64,000 nucleotides of DNA from Clostridia bacterium (GCA_910575245.1 CAJTEN010000023.1:1-64000); one strand, 5' to 3'; shown: positions 27,299 through 36,743, numbered from the stretch's first letter. A program made the numbers and translations. Notes: generated from the letters alone by a model not told the origin.

Positions 27299-27398
27299 CT
27301 TACAGCCCGAAGGTAAGTTGAAACTAACCATGGGAGGTGTTGAATCCCGGTGGAAATGCTGCCCTGATATTTCATGGGCAGCTGTATTTGGGCTGATA
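27299..27398 (+). ncRNA. candidate structured RNA leader before second feoA
   Basis: A multibranch fold is visible. A closing stem pairs CAGCCCGAA (27303-27311) with TTTGGGCTG (about 27387-27395). Inside lie three stems: GGTAAG/CTAACC, GGG/CCC around GGTGTTGAAT, and the perfect GCTGCCC/GGGCAGC (27358-27382). It lies 70-165 bases before the second feoA, in the place where a metal riboswitch or processing site would act. I cannot match it to a known riboswitch class. Confidence 0.45.
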
Positions 27399-27463
27399 TT
27401 GTAAGCTGATTAATTCTGTGCATTTTACAGAGTTAAAATAGATTTAATATGGAGGAGGAGAAG

Positions 27464-27685
27464 ATGAAAACATTAAGGGAGGTATCCTGCGGGGAAACCG
27501 TAACGGTGAAAAAACTCACCGGAGAAGGGCCGGTTAAAAGAAGGATTATGGATATGGGAATTACGAAAGGTGTGCCAGTTTATGTGCGTAAAGTGGCGCC
27601 GCTTGGAGATCCTGTGGAAGTCACGGTACGCGGATATGAGTTGTCATTGCGGAAAGCAGATGCAGAGATGATAGAAGTCGAATAA
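27464..27685 (+). CDS. feoA: FeoA family protein, second copy
   Basis: 73 residues from ATG 27464. GGAGGAGGAG ends four bases before it, whereas the upstream ATG at 27449 is itself within that site. It is a FeoA SH3-like domain with the central MDMGITKGVPVYVRKVAPLGDPVEVTVRGYELSLRK pattern (shown in pieces: MDMGITKG, VAPLGDPV, GYELSLRK). It probably binds FeoB on the cytoplasmic side. Two feoA genes before one feoB are common in Clostridia. It is separated from feoB by almost 300 bases of tandem repeat. Confidence 0.93.
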   Translation: MKTLREVSCGETVTVKKLTGEGPVKRRIMDMGITKGVPVYVRKVAPLGDPVEVTVRGYELSLRKADAEMIEVE

Positions 27686-27688
27686 TAA

Positions 27689-27952
27689 GACATGGAGTTG
27701 TGCTAAGGCTGCATAGGACGCAGCCTAAGAACAACTAAGCCATGTCTGGAAGAATGCAAAATGCGTGCATTCTTCCCAGGCTGTATATGAGTAGTTGTGT
27801 ATAATGAAGCATGGAGTTGTGCTAAGACTGCATAGGACGCAGCCTAAGAACAACTAAGCCATGTCTGGAAGAATGCAAAATGCGTGCATTCTTCCCAGGC
27901 TGTGTATGAGTAGTTGTGTGTAATGAAGCATGGAGTTGTGCTAAGGCTGCAA
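27689..27952. repeat. 119-bp tandem repeat, 2.2 units, between feoA and feoB
   Basis: The word CATGGAGTTGTGCTAAG starts at 27691, 27810 and 27929, an exact 119-base period. Each full unit holds two hairpins: CATGG-GTTGT-AGGCTGC / GCAGCCT-ACAAC-CCATG and GGAAGAATGC / GCATTCTTCC. The third unit stops after about 24 bases. The same double hairpin is found once at 14374-14464. The units differ by very few bases, so the duplication is recent. They may uncouple FeoB from FeoA levels by ending or processing the transcript. Confidence 0.85.
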
Positions 27953-27983
27953 CCAAGTTAAATAGAAGAGGAGGAAAAGAAAA

Positions 27984-30146
27984 ATGTCAGTTAAGATCGC
28001 ACTCGCGGGGAATCCAAACTGCGGTAAGACAACGTTGTTTAATGCGCTGACCGGTTCCAATCAGTTTGTGGGTAACTGGCCTGGCGTTACGGTGGAGAAG
28101 AAAGAAGGTAAATTAAAGGGGAACAAGGACGTGATCATTATGGATCTTCCGGGAATCTATTCTTTATCCCCTTATACATTGGAAGAAGTCGTAGCCAGAA
28201 ACTACCTGATCAATGAGAAGCCGGATGCAATTCTGAATATTGTGGACGGTACGAACATCGAGAGAAACCTGTATCTGTCAACTCAATTGATTGAGCTTGG
28301 AATTCCGGTTGTTATGGCAGTGAATATGATGGATCTTGTCAATAAGAACGGTGATAAGATCTCTCCGGAGAAGTTAAGCTCCAGTCTGGGATGTGAGGTT
28401 GTCGAGATTTCTGCGCTGAAAGGCACAGGGGTTCTGGAAGCGGCAGATAAGGCCGTTAAGATTGCGGGCAGGAAGTCACAGGCAGTGGTCCACAAATTTG
28501 ACGATAAAGTGGAAGAGGCCATCAGCAATGTATCCGCAATGCTGCGCGGCGTATCAGAAGAGCAGAAGAGATTTTTTTCCATAAAATTGCTGGAGAAGGA
28601 TTCCAAAATCACGGAACAGATGACCAGTGTGCCGGATGTAAGTGCCGCGATTAAGAAACTGGAGGATGCTTTCGATGATGACACAGAGAGTATTATCACA
28701 AATGAAAGATATGTGTATATTGCGTCGATCATCAAGGATTGTGTTGTCAAGAACAGAAACAATACATTGACTACTTCTGATAAAATTGATAAAGTTGTGA
28801 CAAACAGATGGGCGGCTCTTCCGATCTTTGCACTGGTAATGTTCATCGTATATTATGTATCCGTAACGACAGTCGGCGGTTTTCTGACTGACTGGACCAA
28901 TGATGTTCTGTTCGGTGATATTATTCCGCCTGCAATTGAGAATGTTCTTGCAGGTATTGGCTGTGCTGACTGGCTGCAGGGATTGGTTCTGGATGGTATC
29001 GTAGCCGGTGTGGGCGCCGTTCTTGGATTCGTTCCGCAGATGCTTGTGCTTTTCATTCTGCTGGCATTCCTGGAATCCTGTGGATATATGGCAAGAGTCG
29101 CGTTTATTATGGATCGTATTTTCCGTAAGTTCGGACTTTCCGGCAAATCCTTTATTCCGATTATGATCGGTACAGGATGCGGTGTTCCCGGCATTATGGC
29201 TTCCCGTACAATCGAGAATGACAGAGACCGCAAGATGACAATTATGACGACCACGTTTATTCCCTGCGGCGCGAAGCTGCCGATTATTGCATTGATTGCG
29301 GGTGCATTCTTCGATAATTCGGGTCTTGTTTCATGGGGTGCCTGGCTGATCGGTATTGCAGCGATCATTTGCTCCGGCATTATATTAAAGAAGACTAAGA
29401 TGTTTGCGGGAGAACCGGCTCCGTTCGTAATGGAACTGCCTGCATACCATATGCCTACAGTGGGCGCGGTTCTGCGCAGTATGTGGGAGCGTGGCTGGTC
29501 CTTTATCAAGAAGGCAGGTACGATCATCCTGTTATCCACGATCGTTCTCTGGTTCCTGATGAGTTTCGGATGGGCTGACGGTAGTTTCGGTATGCTGGAG
29601 GCAGAACAGTTGGATTCCAGTATTCTGGCGAAAATCGGAAGTGTAATCGCATGGATCTTCACACCTCTTGGCTGGACACAGGCAGGAGAAGGATGGAAAA
29701 TGGCAGTTGCGGCTGTTACAGGCCTGATTGCAAAGGAAAACGTAGTGGCAACCTTCGGTATGCTGTTTGGATTTGCGGAAGTTGCCGAGGACGGCGCTGA
29801 AGTATGGGGAAGACTGGCAGCAGTTATGACACCTGTTGCAGCGTTCGGATTCCTGGCATTTAACCTTCTGTGTGCACCGTGCTTTGCGGCTATGGGAGCT
29901 ATCAAGAGAGAGATGAACAACCGGAAATGGTTCTGGTTTGCCATTGGTTACCAGACCGTGCTTGCCTATGCGGTAGCTATGTGTATCTATCAGATTGGTA
30001 CACTGCTTACGGGTGGCGGATTCGGAATCGGTACAGTGGTGGCGCTTCTTCTGGTGATCGGATTCCTGTATCTTCTGTTCAGACCTTACAGGGAAGCGGA
30101 TTCTTTGAAGATAGATATACGCAAGACTGTGAAAGCGGCGAAATAA
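27984..30146 (+). CDS. feoB: ferrous iron transport protein B
   Basis: 720 residues. The N-terminal G domain (1-170) has GNPNCGKTTLFN (G1), the Thr of WPGVTVE (G2), DLPGIYSLSPYT (G3) and NMMD (G4), followed by a helical GDI-like part to about 270. The C-terminal membrane region (about 275-700) has the two Gate repeats with FIPCGAKLP and NLLCAPCFAA, which hold cysteines near the iron path. It imports Fe2+ at the inner membrane under low-oxygen conditions. GAAGAGGAGGAAAAG lies before ATG 27984. It is followed by a small Cys-rich protein gene. Confidence 0.97.
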   Translation: MSVKIALAGNPNCGKTTLFNALTGSNQFVGNWPGVTVEKKEGKLKGNKDVIIMDLPGIYSLSPYTLEEVVARNYLINEKPDAILNIVDGTNIERNLYLSTQLIELGIPVVMAVNMMDLVNKNGDKISPEKLSSSLGCEVVEISALKGTGVLEAADKAVKIAGRKSQAVVHKFDDKVEEAISNVSAMLRGVSEEQKRFFSIKLLEKDSKITEQMTSVPDVSAAIKKLEDAFDDDTESIITNERYVYIASIIKDCVVKNRNNTLTTSDKIDKVVTNRWAALPIFALVMFIVYYVSVTTVGGFLTDWTNDVLFGDIIPPAIENVLAGIGCADWLQGLVLDGIVAGVGAVLGFVPQMLVLFILLAFLESCGYMARVAFIMDRIFRKFGLSGKSFIPIMIGTGCGVPGIMASRTIENDRDRKMTIMTTTFIPCGAKLPIIALIAGAFFDNSGLVSWGAWLIGIAAIICSGIILKKTKMFAGEPAPFVMELPAYHMPTVGAVLRSMWERGWSFIKKAGTIILLSTIVLWFLMSFGWADGSFGMLEAEQLDSSILAKIGSVIAWIFTPLGWTQAGEGWKMAVAAVTGLIAKENVVATFGMLFGFAEVAEDGAEVWGRLAAVMTPVAAFGFLAFNLLCAPCFAAMGAIKREMNNRKWFWFAIGYQTVLAYAVAMCIYQIGTLLTGGGFGIGTVVALLLVIGFLYLLFRPYREADSLKIDIRKTVKAAK

Positions 30147-30217
30147 GGTTGAGAAATGATATATCCGGTTCCGGCAGTTACCGCGAAAGATTTGATAAAA
30201 TATAAGGAGTTGATGAC

Positions 30218-30352
30218 ATGGGAACAGCAATCGTATTGGCGATCGTAGCGGGTGCGGCAGGACTTGCGGTCCGCAGTATGGTCAGGGATAAGAAAGCAGG
30301 CAAATCGCTTCAATGCGGCGGGGATTGCAGTCATTGCGGCGGTTGTCACTGA
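30218..30352 (+). CDS. FeoB-associated Cys-rich membrane protein
   Basis: 44 residues, found by reading after feoB: one N-terminal membrane helix (AIVLAIVAGAAGLAV), a short basic stretch (RDKKAGK) and a C-terminal cluster with four Cys and two His (CGGDCSHCGGCH). ATAAGGAG lies seven bases before the ATG. Such proteins follow feoB in many Firmicutes (the FeoB-associated Cys-rich family) and may hand over or hold ferrous iron at the membrane, but the role is unproven. It is followed by a terminator. Confidence 0.9.
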   Translation: MGTAIVLAIVAGAAGLAVRSMVRDKKAGKSLQCGGDCSHCGGCH

Positions 30353-30383
30353 CGTAAGAGAAAAGAATATTTTGAAAGAGACA

Positions 30384-30418
30384 GGGCAGCCAGAAGTATG
30401 ATCTGGCTGCCCCTATTT
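30384..30418 (+). terminator. terminator of the feo operon
   Basis: Perfect 11-base arms GGGCAGCCAGA / TCTGGCTGCCC with a 7-base loop, followed by a weak T-tract (CTATTTGCTGT). It lies 31 bases after the Cys-rich gene and before the convergent response regulator gene. Confidence 0.7.
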
Positions 30419-30469
30419 GCTGTCTCTGTACGTCCTGCTCTTTTACCGGAGCAAACGCCTGAAATTCTT

Positions 30470-32110
30470 TCATTCCTGCAGACCGGAAACAAAGAATTTT
30501 TTGCGATATTCTGCGGGGGTTATACCGACTACTTTCTTGAAGGTACGGGAAAAGTGCGGAGAAGATTCATAACCTACCTGATATCCGATTTCGTTGATTT
30601 TCAGCTGTGGTTCAGCCAGGAGTTCCTTTGCCCGTTCGATTCTCTGGCTGGTGATATAAGTTCCCAGCTTCTGCCCGGTGAGTTGCTTATAAATATGGGA
30701 GAGGTACACGGGGTTTAGGTATACCTGCTCGGCCAGGACGGTCAAAGTGATTTCTTCGTTCAAGTGTTCCCGGATGTAAGTATGGATGGTATGCAGAGTT
30801 CTGTTATAACGCAGAGCTTGCTCTTTATCCTGCGCTTCCATGAGCCAACATCCTATGCGATACAGGCTTTCCGATAGAGAGGTGGCATCTTTTTCATAAG
30901 GCTCATAGAATATGGACATACTCCGGAAACTTTCCAGGAAGTCGTTCTGCCTTCCGCCCTTGTAGATGGCATTCAGAAAAAGCGTCTTCAGGTTATTTAA
31001 AAGAAACGCCTGCTGTTCGCTGCCATAAGGCACCGGCGGGTGCAGAATACTTTCGAGCAGGTGCAGGAAATCATCTGTGTTTTCATGGATAAGGTAGAAT
31101 TCCAGTTGCTGCAGCATCTGTAGAAGCCGTTCATAGTCGGAAGTAGTAGGCGTCGTAGCATAAAAATCGGTATTGCTGAGTACCATTTCTTCATTTTTTC
31201 CCATTCTGTATCTGAGAAGAAAAAGCATCTTACGCCCGTAGGCGGCAAACTGCCCGAAAGAAAAGGGCGAGGGATCCAGAAGCAGAGAAAGGGAAATTTC
31301 TCTGCTGCGCATGCAATAATGAAAATTTTCTGCGGAGCCATTGATGAAGGCGTAAAAGGTATCAGCGGGCTCGCCCGTTGTGGATTGGATCAGCCAAAGC
31401 AGATATTGGGAATCATCTGTAAAAACCGGCGTGCATACAGCTTGCTGTGTCAGGCAGTTTTGAAAAATCACATGTATTTCTATCAGAGAAGAGGGCAACT
31501 CTGTAGAACTCCCGGACAGGGGAGGGTGGTCAAGGCGGCAGCCGACCAGAAAGAAAGGTTTTTTCCGGCAGAAGGCAAGGCCGAGTCTCTGGGCATCCTC
31601 TATATATCGGGACATTTCGGAATCGGGCATAGGGGGTGAGTTCAGGAGATTGTTCAAAAATGTCTGCTGCAACATGGGGCGTACCCTCTGCAGTTCATTT
31701 TCCAACTGTTTTGTCCAGTTTTTTTCCCGGGAATCCCGCTCCAGGCGGAGAATGCATTCGGTTACGGCGTCAATCAGGGGTTCGTCTCCCTGACTTTTTA
31801 AAATATAAAAATCACAGTGATAGGACAAGGCGGTTTGAGCGTAGTCGAATTCGCTGTAGCCGGAAAGAATGATGGTGCGGCAGTTCGGCCATCTTTTTTT
31901 AATTTCAGATATCAAATCAAGGCCACTGGTAACAGGCATATCAATATCCGTGATAAGGATATCCATGCGGTAATGAGTGAAAAGTTTCAGGGCGTCAGGA
32001 GCGGAATAAGTTCGGTAAACCTCCAGGGAAATATTGGAAATGGAGGAAAAGGTACGGTAAAGCCCATCGGCAATATGCTTTTCATCGTCAACAATTAATA
32101 ATTTATACAT
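30470..32110 (-). CDS. YesN-type response regulator (CheY-AraC)
   Basis: 546 residues: an N-terminal receiver with D8/D9 and phosphoacceptor D55 (ITDIDMP), a long middle region of about 300 residues, and a C-terminal AraC double helix-turn-helix (VLAEQVYLNPVYLSHIYKQ; IGYQVGYESSPHFSRTFKK). It starts eight bases inside the end of the kinase gene, so the two are co-translated. YesN/YesM-type pairs in Firmicutes control uptake of complex sugars. The divergent operon at 34084-39320 is the likely target. Confidence 0.92.
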   Translation of the reverse strand: MYKLLIVDDEKHIADGLYRTFSSISNISLEVYRTYSAPDALKLFTHYRMDILITDIDMPVTSGLDLISEIKKRWPNCRTIILSGYSEFDYAQTALSYHCDFYILKSQGDEPLIDAVTECILRLERDSREKNWTKQLENELQRVRPMLQQTFLNNLLNSPPMPDSEMSRYIEDAQRLGLAFCRKKPFFLVGCRLDHPPLSGSSTELPSSLIEIHVIFQNCLTQQAVCTPVFTDDSQYLLWLIQSTTGEPADTFYAFINGSAENFHYCMRSREISLSLLLDPSPFSFGQFAAYGRKMLFLLRYRMGKNEEMVLSNTDFYATTPTTSDYERLLQMLQQLEFYLIHENTDDFLHLLESILHPPVPYGSEQQAFLLNNLKTLFLNAIYKGGRQNDFLESFRSMSIFYEPYEKDATSLSESLYRIGCWLMEAQDKEQALRYNRTLHTIHTYIREHLNEEITLTVLAEQVYLNPVYLSHIYKQLTGQKLGTYITSQRIERAKELLAEPQLKINEIGYQVGYESSPHFSRTFKKVVGITPAEYRKKFFVSGLQE

Positions 32111-33812
32111 CGTTCGCTCCTTTCATTTCGGTCTCCTGGGGCGGGATGGGAATTCGTATGTTTACCGTCAGGCCGTATCCATCTTTCTGAGACAGATAAA
32201 GTCCGGCAGTCTTTCCGTAGGTCATGCGGAGACGGCGGTGTATATTGATGAGTGCGGTGGTCTCCAGAGTGCTTTCCGGCGCCTCCAGTTTTTCTTTGAG
32301 TTCTGTGAGAAGTGTCTCTGAAAGTCCGGGGCCGTTGTTCTCTACGCTGAGTATCAGAGCATCGTCTTCCTGGAAAATATTCAGACAAAGAGATGGTGAG
32401 GGAACCTGATTCAGGCCGTGTTCAAAGGCATTTTCAAGGATGGGTTGAATAATCATCCGGGGTACTTTGAGACTGCGGAAGGCTTCCGGGAGAGGGGAAA
32501 GCCGTATTTCCAATCGCCCGTCAAAACGGAACTTCTGTATACTGCAGTAATTGACAGCGTGCTCGTATTCCGCGCTGAGAGGAACCTCTGAGGCGGCGTT
32601 TCTTGTGATATATTGATAGTAATTTCCAAGATATTTGGAAAACAGGACGATATTTTCGCAATCCTCATCTTTGGCAAGACGGTAAATATTGAAAAAACTG
32701 TTATAGAGGAAATGCGGATTGATCTGGGATTGCAGCTGTTTCAGTTCTGCACGCTGGGTAAGGATTTTCTGCTCGTAAACCTGATGGATCAGATTGTCAA
32801 GATTATGAGCCATCTTGTGAAAGGACTGATACAGGATACGAAATTCATCGTTGCCGGTAATGGGCATATCTGTAAGCTGGTAACGCCCGGCCTCGATTTC
32901 CCAAATAGCGCGCAGAAGATATTTGACGGGTCGGTTGATGAAATGCCACAGAGCCAGACTGAAAAGGGAGATTATCAGAACCGAGAGGGCAATATAGGCG
33001 ACCCAGAACATGCGGTAGCTCTTGATTTCTCCGAAAATCTGGCGTGTGGGGACGTGGGAAGTCAAAATAAGACCAGTATTTTCTACATCGATAGAAGTAA
33101 TAACCATTTCGGCAGAATTCTCTTCCGAAACGGCCGGGCCGGAGGAAAGACGAAAACTTCCCTCTCCTGAAGAAAGTATGGTGCAACTATCAGGAAAACT
33201 GGTATAGTTGCGCAAAAACTCAGAAAGGGAATCGTTGGAAAAGGTGATCTTAAGCAGGAAAAGTTCCTCCTCATTTTCAGCAGGAAAACGGATAGGACTG
33301 TGGGTATATAGACAGAGTTGGTTTTGCTCAAAAAAAAGATGGCTGTTTATTTCATCCGGCTTTCCCTGCCTGCTGAAATATTCGCTGAACAGGATTCCTG
33401 GTTCCGAATCATTGACGGAAATCGTTTTGTTCAGTGAGGGGATATAGATTGCGGCGCTTTCAAGAAACTGGCTGCTGTTCTGTAACGTAGAAAGCAGCTG
33501 TGCTGTTCGAAGGATGTATTGGGAACGTTCGTAATCGGTCATAACAGGATAAGCGTTTATCAGGTAGTTGATGTCCGGATTGGATGCCAGGCGGTAACAG
33601 GAAAACTGTATCCGGGTAATTTCATCGGAAAAGAAACCGGCATACAGGGCCAGTTGAGCAGAGGAAGAATCTGTGATTTCACGCCGGATTGTATGGTAGC
33701 CATACTGATAAATGGTGGAACCCACAATGATGAGCGGGAGCAGGAGAAAAAGAAAAAGCGCAATGATTTTTACGCGCAGGGGAAAATAGTGGTTTTTCAA
33801 TGCTGTCAGCAT
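32103..33812 (-). CDS. YesM-type sensor histidine kinase
   Basis: 569 residues: a membrane helix at 14-38, an extracellular sensing domain of about 240 residues, a second helix near 275-300, a HAMP-like linker (FINRPVKYLLRAIWEIEAGRY), then His_kinase with H367 in QINPHFLYN and an ATPase domain (PILENAFEHGL, ENNGPGL, NIHRRLRMTYG). It senses an external ligand, probably a carbohydrate or its binding protein, and phosphorylates the regulator encoded next. It faces the ABC operon across about 270 bases. Confidence 0.92.
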   Translation of the reverse strand: MLTALKNHYFPLRVKIIALFLFLLLPLIIVGSTIYQYGYHTIRREITDSSSAQLALYAGFFSDEITRIQFSCYRLASNPDINYLINAYPVMTDYERSQYILRTAQLLSTLQNSSQFLESAAIYIPSLNKTISVNDSEPGILFSEYFSRQGKPDEINSHLFFEQNQLCLYTHSPIRFPAENEEELFLLKITFSNDSLSEFLRNYTSFPDSCTILSSGEGSFRLSSGPAVSEENSAEMVITSIDVENTGLILTSHVPTRQIFGEIKSYRMFWVAYIALSVLIISLFSLALWHFINRPVKYLLRAIWEIEAGRYQLTDMPITGNDEFRILYQSFHKMAHNLDNLIHQVYEQKILTQRAELKQLQSQINPHFLYNSFFNIYRLAKDEDCENIVLFSKYLGNYYQYITRNAASEVPLSAEYEHAVNYCSIQKFRFDGRLEIRLSPLPEAFRSLKVPRMIIQPILENAFEHGLNQVPSPSLCLNIFQEDDALILSVENNGPGLSETLLTELKEKLEAPESTLETTALINIHRRLRMTYGKTAGLYLSQKDGYGLTVNIRIPIPPQETEMKGANDV

Positions 33813-34004
33813 GGTTGGACTCCTTATGAAAAAATGCCTGGTGCGATTTGGCTAAGTATAGCATAAGAGGTAAGCCGTTTCAAGAAGGGGGAAAAGCACT
33901 TTGCCCAACGAAAAGTGGGAACAAAGGCTGTAATTTCGTGGTTTTTGCTTAAATATGCAAAAAAAAGAACTTGATTTTGGACAATAAATATAAAGATATA
34001 TCAT

Positions 34005-34033
34005 TTACGTACAAAATACGTTTTTGATATAAT
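34005..34033 (+). promoter_or_regulatory. candidate promoter of the MBL/ABC/PHP operon
   Basis: TATAAT at 34028-34033 with a poor -35 (TTACGT, 34005-34010) 17 bases before. ACGTA/TACGT arms with five bases between (34007-34021) overlap it. A weak -35 overlapped by a short palindrome is what one expects of an activator-dependent promoter, and the YesN-type regulator is encoded alongside. Confidence 0.4.
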
Positions 34034-34083
34034 CATCCTGTCAAAAACGGATATGAGAAAGTTAGTAGGAAAGGAGGAAATGT

Positions 34084-34974
34084 ATGGATGAGATGATTAT
34101 GCGGTTCATGGGCACTGGGGCAGGAGAAGGTGTGCCCACCCCCTTTTGCCGATGCAGAGTCTGTGAACATGCGAGAAAAGTCGGCGGAAAAGAAATTCGT
34201 ATGAGGTCTGCCTTTCGGGTTTCTAAAGAAATGCAAATCGATTTCGGAACAGATATTTTTGCGGAATGCATTCGCACCGGTCTGGACATGTATGATTTAA
34301 AATATTTGTTGATAACCCATACGCATGACGATCACTTTGCCCCCTTCAATCTGTATCTCAAGTCGCTGATCAGCAGGGGAAACGGAGAAAAGGTACATAT
34401 TTATCTGAATGAGGATGCATATGGGTTGGTAGAGAAATACGATTCGCTTTGTTTTGACGGCAACAGACATTTTTACACGGATAGTACAAAGAAGGATTTT
34501 GCATTTCATCAGTTGCATTTTTGGCAGGAGGAAAAGATAGGAGATTTTGTGGTTACTCCGGTAAAAGGAGAGCACAAAGGGCATCTGGAAAAAAACTCCG
34601 CGAATTATCTGATTGTCCTTCCGGACGGACGGCGGATGCTGTATGCGCTGGATACCGGTTTTTACGGGAAGGAAACCCTGTCATACCTGGAGAATGTGCA
34701 GCTGGATTACTTCATTGTGGAGGGAACCTTCGGGAGTGCAAATCGAGAGGAGAGGCCCTATTCCCACCTGGATTTAATGAGTGCATACAATCTGTGTCAA
34801 TGTCTGTTTGAACAGAATAGCGTTACGCAGAAGACACAGGTTTACCTGACTCATCTCAATCAGGAACAGGACTACACCCATGAAGAAATGGTTGCTGCAT
34901 GCGCGGAGAGAAAGACGCCTTATCGGGTGACAGTGGCATATGACGGGCTTCAGATAGAAGATTATGTAAATTGA
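34084..34974 (+). CDS. MBL-fold metallohydrolase (PhnP-like)
   Basis: 296 residues. Metal motif HTHDDHF near residue 79, a later His in KGEHKGHLE, Asp in YALDTGF and a C-terminal His in YLTHLNQEQ complete the two-metal site of the beta-lactamase fold. The start CRCRVCEHAR resembles PhnP phosphodiesterases, which carry a Cys-rich zinc site and open cyclic ribose phosphates. AGGAAAGGAGG precedes the ATG. As the first gene of the ABC operon it probably acts on the imported compound or a derivative; the substrate is unknown. Confidence 0.8.
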   Translation: MDEMIMRFMGTGAGEGVPTPFCRCRVCEHARKVGGKEIRMRSAFRVSKEMQIDFGTDIFAECIRTGLDMYDLKYLLITHTHDDHFAPFNLYLKSLISRGNGEKVHIYLNEDAYGLVEKYDSLCFDGNRHFYTDSTKKDFAFHQLHFWQEEKIGDFVVTPVKGEHKGHLEKNSANYLIVLPDGRRMLYALDTGFYGKETLSYLENVQLDYFIVEGTFGSANREERPYSHLDLMSAYNLCQCLFEQNSVTQKTQVYLTHLNQEQDYTHEEMVAACAERKTPYRVTVAYDGLQIEDYVN

Positions 34975-35009
34975 GAGTGTGTTTTGCACACGGATAGGAG
35001 AACAACAGT

Positions 35010-36743
35010 ATGAAATTGAAAAGAATTGCAGCGCTATTGTTAGTTCCTTGTGTCATCCTGGGAGGCTGCCAGAGTGCAGCTGTGTCGGATGAGACGGAAA
35101 ATGCGGATAACCGGCAGGCGGAAGAGACGGAAACCGGAACACAGCAGGACGGAGAGGGGCAGGCAGAAGCGGATTCCGCAGCGTCTCCGAAGGGAAGATA
35201 CGAGGAACCGGTGGAGGTATCTATTTCTAAGGTTATGGTTACCAATCCGCATCTGATAGAAGGACAATCTCCATCGGATAATGTGGTTTTAGATCTGATC
35301 AAGGAGGATCTGAATATCGACGTTAAGATCGCCTGGGAGGCGGAGTCGAGCGAGTATAACAACAAGCTGTCGTTAAATATTGCTTCGGGTGATTTGCCGG
35401 ATATTATGTACATCACCAATTATCTGACATTCCGGGAAATGGCGGATAATGACATGCTTGCGGATTTGACCGACATTTATGAGACTTATGCGGGTGACTA
35501 TATGAAGCAGACCTACGCCACCTTTGGGGGAAGGAACCTGGAGCCCCTTACCATTGACGGAAAGCTTTATGCCCTTTCCACCGCGAACATCGGATACGGG
35601 CATAACATTCTGTGGCTGCGTAAAGACTGGCTGGATAAACTGGGGCTGGAAGTGCCCTCCACCATGGAAGAGTTGAAACATGTCCTAAGGGAATTTGTGG
35701 AAAAAGATCCAGGCGGGAACGGCCCGGGAAATACGATCGGCCTGGCAATCCATGCGACAAAGCCGGTGGCAGGCTATGGTAATAAATTTGGTGTAGAGCC
35801 AATTTTCCACAGTCTGGGTGTTTATCCGACGCAGTGGATGAAAGATGATGCAGGAAATGTTTATTATGGTTCCATTGCTCCGGAAATGAAGGAAGGGCTG
35901 GAGATATTGCACGATATGTATGAAGAAGGCCTGATTGACAGGCAGTTTGTAACCAGAGTGGGTTCCGGTGAAACGGATGCGATCGTGGATTCTGGACTGG
36001 CGGGAGCCTGGTTCGCGCCCTGGTGGGGACAGAGCGGGGACAGCTATATCAATAATCCGGATATTGAGTTGACCGTATCGAACGCTCCTCTGGACGGGGA
36101 AGGAAAATTTAACCATTTACTTCCGTCACCCACTGCGGATCTGGTTGCAGTGAGTAAGGATTGCCCAAATCCGGAAGCCTTACTTAAGATTATTAATGAA
36201 GAATATGACATATACAGAGGAATTGATGCGGAAGGAATGGCTAAAGTACAGCCGATTTTTGACCAGGGCGTTTCCAGAGAAGCTCTTTTCCCTACAGGCG
36301 GATTCAATCTGGACTATTACGATGTGGTGCCAAAACTAGGCAAACTGTGTAAGAATCTGGTGGAAACCGGTGTAATGGGTGGCGATGAAACTACGACGGA
36401 ATATGACAGATGGAAAGCAGAAGGTGCAAAGCGGTATGCCGATGGCATTGATCCTTCCGATCCTAATGCGCCGAATACCTTCCGTGATTACTACGGGAGA
36501 TACGTAGGCTCCAATATCCTGGATACTCCGGAAAACAATCCGGTGGATGCGGCTTATTATTATACGACGGAATCTTCTGACAGGCTGAAACCTACGTTGG
36601 ATAAGCTGGAAGAACAGATGTATCTGCAGATTATCACGGGAGAAAAGCCGTTGGAGTATTTCGATGAATTCGTAGAACAGTGGAAGAAGCTGGGCGGCGA
36701 TGTTCTCACACAGGAAGTACAGGTAATGGTAGATGGGCAATAA
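35010..36743 (+). CDS. LplA-type solute-binding lipoprotein
   Basis: 577 residues with a lipoprotein signal (LLLVPCVILGGC, Cys near 20) and a low-complexity Glu/Thr/Gln linker to about residue 65. The rest is the large family 1 binding protein found with LplB/LplC or YtcP/YteP permeases; the binding region has FREMADNDMLADLTDIYETY and LYALSTANIGYGHNILWLRKDW (pieces of fewer than 20 residues each are diagnostic). Such proteins bind polysaccharide breakdown products. It overlaps the first permease by 11 bases. GGATAGGAG lies before ATG 35010. Confidence 0.9.
   Translation: MKLKRIAALLLVPCVILGGCQSAAVSDETENADNRQAEETETGTQQDGEGQAEADSAASPKGRYEEPVEVSISKVMVTNPHLIEGQSPSDNVVLDLIKEDLNIDVKIAWEAESSEYNNKLSLNIASGDLPDIMYITNYLTFREMADNDMLADLTDIYETYAGDYMKQTYATFGGRNLEPLTIDGKLYALSTANIGYGHNILWLRKDWLDKLGLEVPSTMEELKHVLREFVEKDPGGNGPGNTIGLAIHATKPVAGYGNKFGVEPIFHSLGVYPTQWMKDDAGNVYYGSIAPEMKEGLEILHDMYEEGLIDRQFVTRVGSGETDAIVDSGLAGAWFAPWWGQSGDSYINNPDIELTVSNAPLDGEGKFNHLLPSPTADLVAVSKDCPNPEALLKIINEEYDIYRGIDAEGMAKVQPIFDQGVSREALFPTGGFNLDYYDVVPKLGKLCKNLVETGVMGGDETTTEYDRWKAEGAKRYADGIDPSDPNAPNTFRDYYGRYVGSNILDTPENNPVDAAYYYTTESSDRLKPTLDKLEEQMYLQIITGEKPLEYFDEFVEQWKKLGGDVLTQEVQVMVDGQ

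Noticed and set aside
27299..27398. Cobalamin or NiCo riboswitch
   Set aside because: Some words resemble parts of the cobalamin core, but the required conserved boxes are not present in order, so only a structured leader is claimed.
27689..27952. CRISPR array
   Set aside because: The repeat has a 119-base period with identical intervening sequence, not short repeats with unique spacers.
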